From an uncultured Roseburia sp. (lineage in GTDB: Bacteria > Bacillota > Clostridia > Lachnospirales > Lachnospiraceae): 37,142 nt of DNA. The stretch's first letter is position 1, and each line of letters begins with the position of its first letter. Location: positions 1 through 37,142 of the forward strand of contig CANRBT010000003.1 of assembly GCA_947628935.1 (NCBI GenBank). Direction: 5' to 3'. Shown one piece after another: positions 33,250-37,142 of this stretch. The translations under genes were made by a program, and so were the position numbers. The notes beneath the pieces are model-generated. The model ran no database searches. It saw nothing but the letters and a program-made list of their open reading frames with translations, and was not told where the DNA came from.

Positions 33250-35259
33250 ATGCGCACAGACACCTTACGCTTCGGCGCTGCCTACTATTCCGAATACCTG
33301 CCCTACGACCGTGTGGAAAAGGATATGGAGATGATGGAGCGCGCCGGAATGAACACCATCCGTATCGCAGAATCCACCTGGAGCACCCTGGAGCCGCAGG
33401 ACGGCGTATTTGATTTTACGCATATCGACCGGATGCTCTCCGCCGCCGCACGCCATCGCATCTCGGTCATCGTCGGCACGCCGACCTACGCCGTTCCGAC
33501 CTGGCTCGTGAAGAAATATCCGGATATCCTGGCGGTCACGCAGCACGGACGGGAGCGCTACGGTCATCGGCAGAACATGGACATCACGCACCCGGATTAC
33601 CTCCGGCACGCCGAGCGCGTCATCCGCGCGCTGATGGAGCACATCAGGGACGTTTCCCACATCATCGGCTTCCAGCTCGACAATGAGACGAAAAGCTACG
33701 GCACGGCGGGTCCGCGCGTGCAGCGCCGCTTTGTCGAATACCTGAAGGAACGCTTCCCGGACCCAAACGATCTGAATCGCGCGTTCGGACTGGACTACTG
33801 GAGCAACCGCGTCAACGCCTGGGAGGATTTCCCCGATGTCCGCGGCACGATCAACCAGAGCCTTGCGGCGGAATTTCAAAAATTTCAGCGCTCCCTCGTC
33901 ACGGAATTTCTGAGCTGGCAGGCGGCGATCGTGCGGGAATATGCGCGGGAGGACCAATTTATCACGCAGAACTTTGACTTTGACTGGGTCGGACACTCCT
34001 ATGGCTATCAGCCGGAGGTCGATCAGTATGAAGCGGCAAAATGTATGACGGTCGCAGGCGCGGACATCTACCACCCCTCTCAGGGGAATCTCACCGGCGC
34101 GGAGATCAACGTCTGCGGAGCGATCGCGCGCAGTCTGAAAAAGGGCAGCTATCTGATCCTGGAGACCGAGGCGCAGGGCAACATCGAATGGCTCCCCTAC
34201 CCGGGGCAGCTCCGCCTGCAGGCATACAGCCATCTGGCAAACGGCGCCAACAGCGTCATGTACTGGCACTGGCATTCCATCCACAACGCCATCGAGAGCT
34301 ACTGGAAGGGCGTGCTCTCGCATGATTTTTCGGAAAATGAGACCTACCGGGAGGCATGCCGCATCGGCGGCGAGTGGCAGCGCATCGGAAAGCATCTTGT
34401 CAACCTGCAGAAAAAGAATGCCGTCGGCGTGCTGCTCGACAACAACTCTCTGAGCGGTCTTAGCCAGTTCCCGCTGGAGACGACGGGCGCTCACAGCTAC
34501 AACGCCGTCCTGCGCTGGATCTGCGATACGCTCTATCGGATGAATGTGGAATTTGATATGGTCTCCTCCGCAGAGAGGGATTTTTCCGCGTACAGCTTCC
34601 TGATCGTACCGGCGCTCTACAGCGCCCCGGAGGAGCTTCTGACGTCGCTCGCGCGCTACACAAAGGCAGGCGGTCATCTCATCGTCACCTTCCGCAGCGG
34701 ATTTGCGAACGAGGATCTGAAGATCTACGCGGATGCCCAGCCGCATATTCTGCGCGAATGCCTCGGCATCCACTACGACCAGTACACCTATCCGCATGGC
34801 GTGACGGTAAAGCTGACGGACGACGGCGGTTCCGGGCACCCGGCGGAAAGCCCTGCGCACGACTGGATGGAGCTTGTCTCCTGTGATACCGCAAAGGCGC
34901 TTGCCGTCTACGGACACCCCGCCTGGGAGCGCTGCGCAGCCGTGACGGAAAATTCCTACGGGAAGGGTGCTGCGCTCTATCTCGGCGCTTTTTTCGGCGA
35001 GGAGCTGCTCGCACAGATCCTTCGCCGTTTCTTTCTTTCGCATGGTCTGCATGTCCCCGACACACAGTTTCCCGTTGTCATAAAACGCGGCACAAACGAT
35101 TTCGGGAAGGAGCTCCGGTATTATCTCAACTTCTCCGACAGCGAACAGCTCGTCCCGCACAACGGCGACGACGGCGCGGAGCTGCTGGACGGAAAACCGG
35201 TCAAACGCGGCGATCTGTTCACGCTTGCGGCATGGGATCTAAAGATCGTGGAGAGCTGA
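33250..35259 (+). CDS. ganA: Beta-galactosidase, GH42
   Basis: 669 residues with the GH42 layout: a TIM barrel (1-380) opening with FGAAYYSEYLPYDRVEKDMEMMERAGMNTIRIAESTWSTLEPQDGVFDF, acid/base E146 in IIGFQLDNETKSYG, and the nucleophile in SYLILETEAQGNIEW (E305 or E307); then a trimerisation domain (AVGVLLDNNSLSGL..., GGHLIVTFRSGFAN) and a short beta C-terminal domain. The usual nucleophile context is shifted slightly. There is no signal peptide, so the enzyme is cytoplasmic. In B. subtilis the GH42 GanA works with GanSPQ and the GH53 GanB on galactan oligosaccharides; a similar set is split over the operons here. A strong AAGGAGGAACTCT ribosome site precedes the ATG. It is divergent from LacI. 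Confidence 0.93.
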   Translation: MRTDTLRFGAAYYSEYLPYDRVEKDMEMMERAGMNTIRIAESTWSTLEPQDGVFDFTHIDRMLSAAARHRISVIVGTPTYAVPTWLVKKYPDILAVTQHGRERYGHRQNMDITHPDYLRHAERVIRALMEHIRDVSHIIGFQLDNETKSYGTAGPRVQRRFVEYLKERFPDPNDLNRAFGLDYWSNRVNAWEDFPDVRGTINQSLAAEFQKFQRSLVTEFLSWQAAIVREYAREDQFITQNFDFDWVGHSYGYQPEVDQYEAAKCMTVAGADIYHPSQGNLTGAEINVCGAIARSLKKGSYLILETEAQGNIEWLPYPGQLRLQAYSHLANGANSVMYWHWHSIHNAIESYWKGVLSHDFSENETYREACRIGGEWQRIGKHLVNLQKKNAVGVLLDNNSLSGLSQFPLETTGAHSYNAVLRWICDTLYRMNVEFDMVSSAERDFSAYSFLIVPALYSAPEELLTSLARYTKAGGHLIVTFRSGFANEDLKIYADAQPHILRECLGIHYDQYTYPHGVTVKLTDDGGSGHPAESPAHDWMELVSCDTAKALAVYGHPAWERCAAVTENSYGKGAALYLGAFFGEELLAQILRRFFLSHGLHVPDTQFPVVIKRGTNDFGKELRYYLNFSDSEQLVPHNGDDGAELLDGKPVKRGDLFTLAAWDLKIVES

Positions 35260-35268
35260 AGCACGATC
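35244..35268. repeat. Short hairpin at the convergent GH42/transpeptidase ends
   Basis: GATCGTG and CACGATC (7-bp arms, 11-base loop) span the 7-bp gap between the two convergent stop codons. No U-run follows on the plus strand and only TTT on the minus, so at best a weak two-way terminator. Confidence 0.35.
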
Positions 35269-36883
35269 ACCACTGCGGCGCTTCCGGCTGCCATGCCTGT
35301 CCTGCCTTCAGCTGTGCAAGCGCCGCCTCATCCGCTACAAGCACATCATAGTTGGTGACATATCCCTTTGCCGTATCCGGCAGCGCATTGTAGAGATTGC
35401 GCGCCGTGGTGATGACCGGCTCGCTCTCGAGCGTAACATAACCGATGCTGTTGATCAGGTCGACGATATACGCCGCATCCTGCTGCTGAACCGCGGGGCT
35501 TTCCGTTCCCGGCAGCGTATAGACCATCACAGCATATCCCTTATCTATGTACTGGTAGATCGTCTTTGCCGCGCTGAGCGGGAGATTGATGCACCCGTGG
35601 GAACCGTTCGTCTTGTAGATACCGCCGCCAAAGCTTCCCCGCCATGTGGCGTCGTGCATACCGACATCCCCGTTAAACGGCATCCAATAATTCACAGGAG
35701 TCGCATAATCCTCCCCGCGGAGCACAGCATTGGTTGTCTTATAGGTCACACCAAACGCCCCGGTCGGAGTTCCATGCCCGTTCGCCAGATTGCCCGACAC
35801 AAAATCCGTATCGAGGATCTTCTTTCCGTCCTTGTACAAAAACAGGTGCTGCGCGGTCAGGTTGATCTCCACATAGGAATCCCCGTAATCGTGCTCCCCG
35901 TGGCTGTTCGCCGTCTGCATGTACACAGGCTCACGCACGATCTGCTCTCCGGTCGGAAGCTCGTCGAGCAGCTGCTCTACCTCCGCGCTGTTGTCGATAC
36001 GCCAGCCGTAAAAGCCATTTGAGATCGTGACCGTTTGACCGTAGGAGGTCTCAAACTCCTTGGGCTGATACGCCGTGTTATAGGTCCTGGCAAGCCCCTT
36101 GACAAACTCCAGGACCGCCTCCTCATCGACGAGCACCTCCCCGTCCTGACCCGTCAGCCAGGTGCTGATCATCCCGCCGTCCAACACCTCCGTCTCATCG
36201 TCAAATTCATAGGTAACCGTCGTGCTGACATAACGGTTGAGCTGATCGATCATCGCCAGCAGCGTCTCATCGTCATCCCCGACGCTAGGCTGCACATAGC
36301 AGCCCGACTCCGCAAGATCCAGATCCTCCGTCAGGGAATCCAGTGCCTCCTCCAGAGCGCTCATCAACGCATTCTCATCGATCTTCGTCCCGTAATCCGC
36401 ACAGACCAGCGAATATCCCTCGCCTGACACATACGGGGAGACTGTGGCATCCACAGGTTCACGCTGATTCGCAGGCTGCATACAGGAAAGATCTCCGATC
36501 GTCTCCTCCAATGCCTCCTCGTCATAGGCAACCGTCTTTGCCAGCGTCAGCTCCTGGCTTTGGTACAGGCTTTTTGGCCAGGCAAATCCGTTCTGCCCCG
36601 CCAGGAGCTGATCGATCTCGCCGTTAAATATCGGTTCCATCTGAATGCTGTCCGCCGTGATCGTCTCCGTCGCATTCTCCCGCTCTATCAGGGTAAGAGC
36701 GTAGCTCTCGATCTCCTCCCTCACGCGGTCCTCAACCGTTCCGACCGCACATCCGCCTGCCTCAATGCCGTCTATGGTCGTTTGGAAGAAAAAATGGCTT
36801 TGGAAAAAAATCGCAAACCCGATATAGACGACCAACAGGATCGCCAGGACGATACCCAAGCCAATTCCAATCTTCTTTTTCAT
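35267..36883 (-). CDS. L,D-transpeptidase (YkuD) with peptidoglycan-binding-like N-terminal domains
   Basis: The ATG at 36883 lies 11 bases after AGGAGG; the tracked GTG at 36892 is only 2 bases away. The product has 538 residues. A signal anchor at residues 3-28 (KIGIGLGIVLAILLVVYIGFAIFF) places the rest outside the membrane. About residues 40-330 contain two PG_binding_4/YoaR-like units (IDGIEAGGCAVGTVEDRVREEIESYALTL... ; NGFYGWRID). The C-terminal YkuD domain (YVEINLTAQHLFLYKDGKK..., HGTPTGAFGV) carries the active site SHGCINLP with C431. It forms 3-3 cross-links or attaches proteins to peptidoglycan. It is monocistronic with a strong promoter. Confidence 0.95.
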   Translation of the reverse strand: MKKKIGIGLGIVLAILLVVYIGFAIFFQSHFFFQTTIDGIEAGGCAVGTVEDRVREEIESYALTLIERENATETITADSIQMEPIFNGEIDQLLAGQNGFAWPKSLYQSQELTLAKTVAYDEEALEETIGDLSCMQPANQREPVDATVSPYVSGEGYSLVCADYGTKIDENALMSALEEALDSLTEDLDLAESGCYVQPSVGDDDETLLAMIDQLNRYVSTTVTYEFDDETEVLDGGMISTWLTGQDGEVLVDEEAVLEFVKGLARTYNTAYQPKEFETSYGQTVTISNGFYGWRIDNSAEVEQLLDELPTGEQIVREPVYMQTANSHGEHDYGDSYVEINLTAQHLFLYKDGKKILDTDFVSGNLANGHGTPTGAFGVTYKTTNAVLRGEDYATPVNYWMPFNGDVGMHDATWRGSFGGGIYKTNGSHGCINLPLSAAKTIYQYIDKGYAVMVYTLPGTESPAVQQQDAAYIVDLINSIGYVTLESEPVITTARNLYNALPDTAKGYVTNYDVLVADEAALAQLKAGQAWQPEAPQW

Positions 36884-36927
36884 CCCTGTCACTTCCTCCT
36901 GCTGTACAATCTCCCTGTCCTGATACC

Positions 36928-36947
36928 TAGAAACAGTTATGTTTCTA
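36928..36947 (-). promoter_or_regulatory. Palindrome at the transpeptidase transcription start
   Basis: TAGAAACA-GTTA-TGTTTCTA: perfect 8-bp arms with a 4-base centre, beginning at the last base of the -10 and covering the expected start site. The position suits a repressor operator. The regulator is not in the window. Confidence 0.55.
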
Positions 36948-36974
36948 TTATAATGAACAGGAACGGATTGTCAA
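36947..36974 (-). promoter_or_regulatory. Sigma-A promoter of the L,D-transpeptidase gene
   Basis: Minus strand: perfect TTGACA (36969-36974), 16-bp spacer, perfect TATAAT (36947-36952), 63 bp before the ATG. Confidence 0.8.
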
Positions 36975-37002
36975 CCGGAAGAAAGCGGATTCTGCGAACC
37001 GC

Positions 37003-37142
37003 TTACCTGACCCGGTTCGGCGCCAGGAACCGCTCATAGAAATGATATAGCGCATCCTCCTCTCCGCTGTTCCCGATCCCATGCTCGTCGACGTACTCCT
37101 GCATGGCAAGGATCTGCTCATGCGTGAAATAATAGGTCTCGA
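37003..37142 (-). CDS. Unknown protein, C-terminal 45 residues (start outside window)
   Basis: An open frame on the minus strand enters from the right edge and ends at a TAA at 37003-37005. It is not in the ORF track because it has no start inside the window. It reads ETYYFTHEQILAMQEYVDEH and continues through GNSGEEDALYHFYERFL to a basic tail. The sequence is acidic and helical, with coding-like codon use. I do not recognise a family. It runs in the same direction as the transpeptidase, whose promoter lies just downstream. Confidence 0.6.
   Translation of the reverse strand, partial: ETYYFTHEQILAMQEYVDEHGIGNSGEEDALYHFYERFLAPNRVR

Noticed and set aside
33265-35160. 631-residue ORF antisense to the GH42 gene
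   Set aside because: It is a GC-rich shadow frame: the plus-strand frame has clear GH42 motifs, a ribosome site and a promoter, and this one has no recognisable domain.

Overview
The window looks like chromosome from a GC-rich Clostridia of the Lachnospiraceae type, probably a gut fibre and sugar degrader. The reasons are the gene families (YerC/TrpR-like regulator, class II GalT, CUT1 sugar ABC systems without a local ATPase, DUF1836 protein, YkuD transpeptidase with a YoaR-like N-terminus), strong AAGGAGG ribosome sites and sigma-A promoters. I see no rRNA, tRNA, CRISPR array, transposase or integrase. No intergenic gap exceeds about 180 bases. Assignments come from reading motifs by eye; no database search was possible.

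Layout. (1) 1-6.7 kb, mostly housekeeping: the 3' end of a DUF1836 gene, yerC, a CPBP membrane protease, an aminotransferase-hisC pair, and a 1-phosphofructokinase-ptsI pair. (2) 6.8-9.7 kb: the Leloir genes galK-galT, with a terminator and a promoter preceded by direct repeats. (3) 9.7-16.8 kb: a signalling block with a BcrA-type ABC exporter plus histidine kinase and its OmpR regulator, then a large PocR-type hybrid histidine kinase and a double-receiver protein. (4) 16.8-26.0 kb: a galactan/beta-galactoside operon (AraC regulator, lipoprotein binding protein, two permeases, GH2 beta-galactosidase, an MreB-half-like protein, cytoplasmic GH53 galactanase). (5) 26.1-33.1 kb: a second sugar operon behind a LacI regulator (binding protein, GanP/MalF-like and GanQ/MalG-like permeases, a large uncharacterised barrel protein and a small zinc ribbon). 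(6) 33.2-37.1 kb: a divergent GH42 beta-galactosidase, an L,D-transpeptidase and the end of an unknown gene.

How it works together (inference): galactan fragments made outside the cell enter through the two ABC importers. GH53, GH2 and GH42, none with a signal peptide, cut them to galactose in the cytoplasm. GalK and GalT feed galactose into the Leloir pathway. GalE, the importer ATPase and any secreted galactanase must lie elsewhere. The operons seem separately controlled: AraC with 21-bp direct repeats before the first binding protein, LacI in region 5, and a different set of 21/22-bp repeats before galK.

The best candidates for something undescribed are the 617-residue putative carbohydrate-active protein with its zinc ribbon and dedicated transporter, and the protein resembling only the first half of MreB, lacking the ATP-binding loop, inside the galactan operon. 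The direct-repeat arrays before three operons are concrete regulatory predictions.
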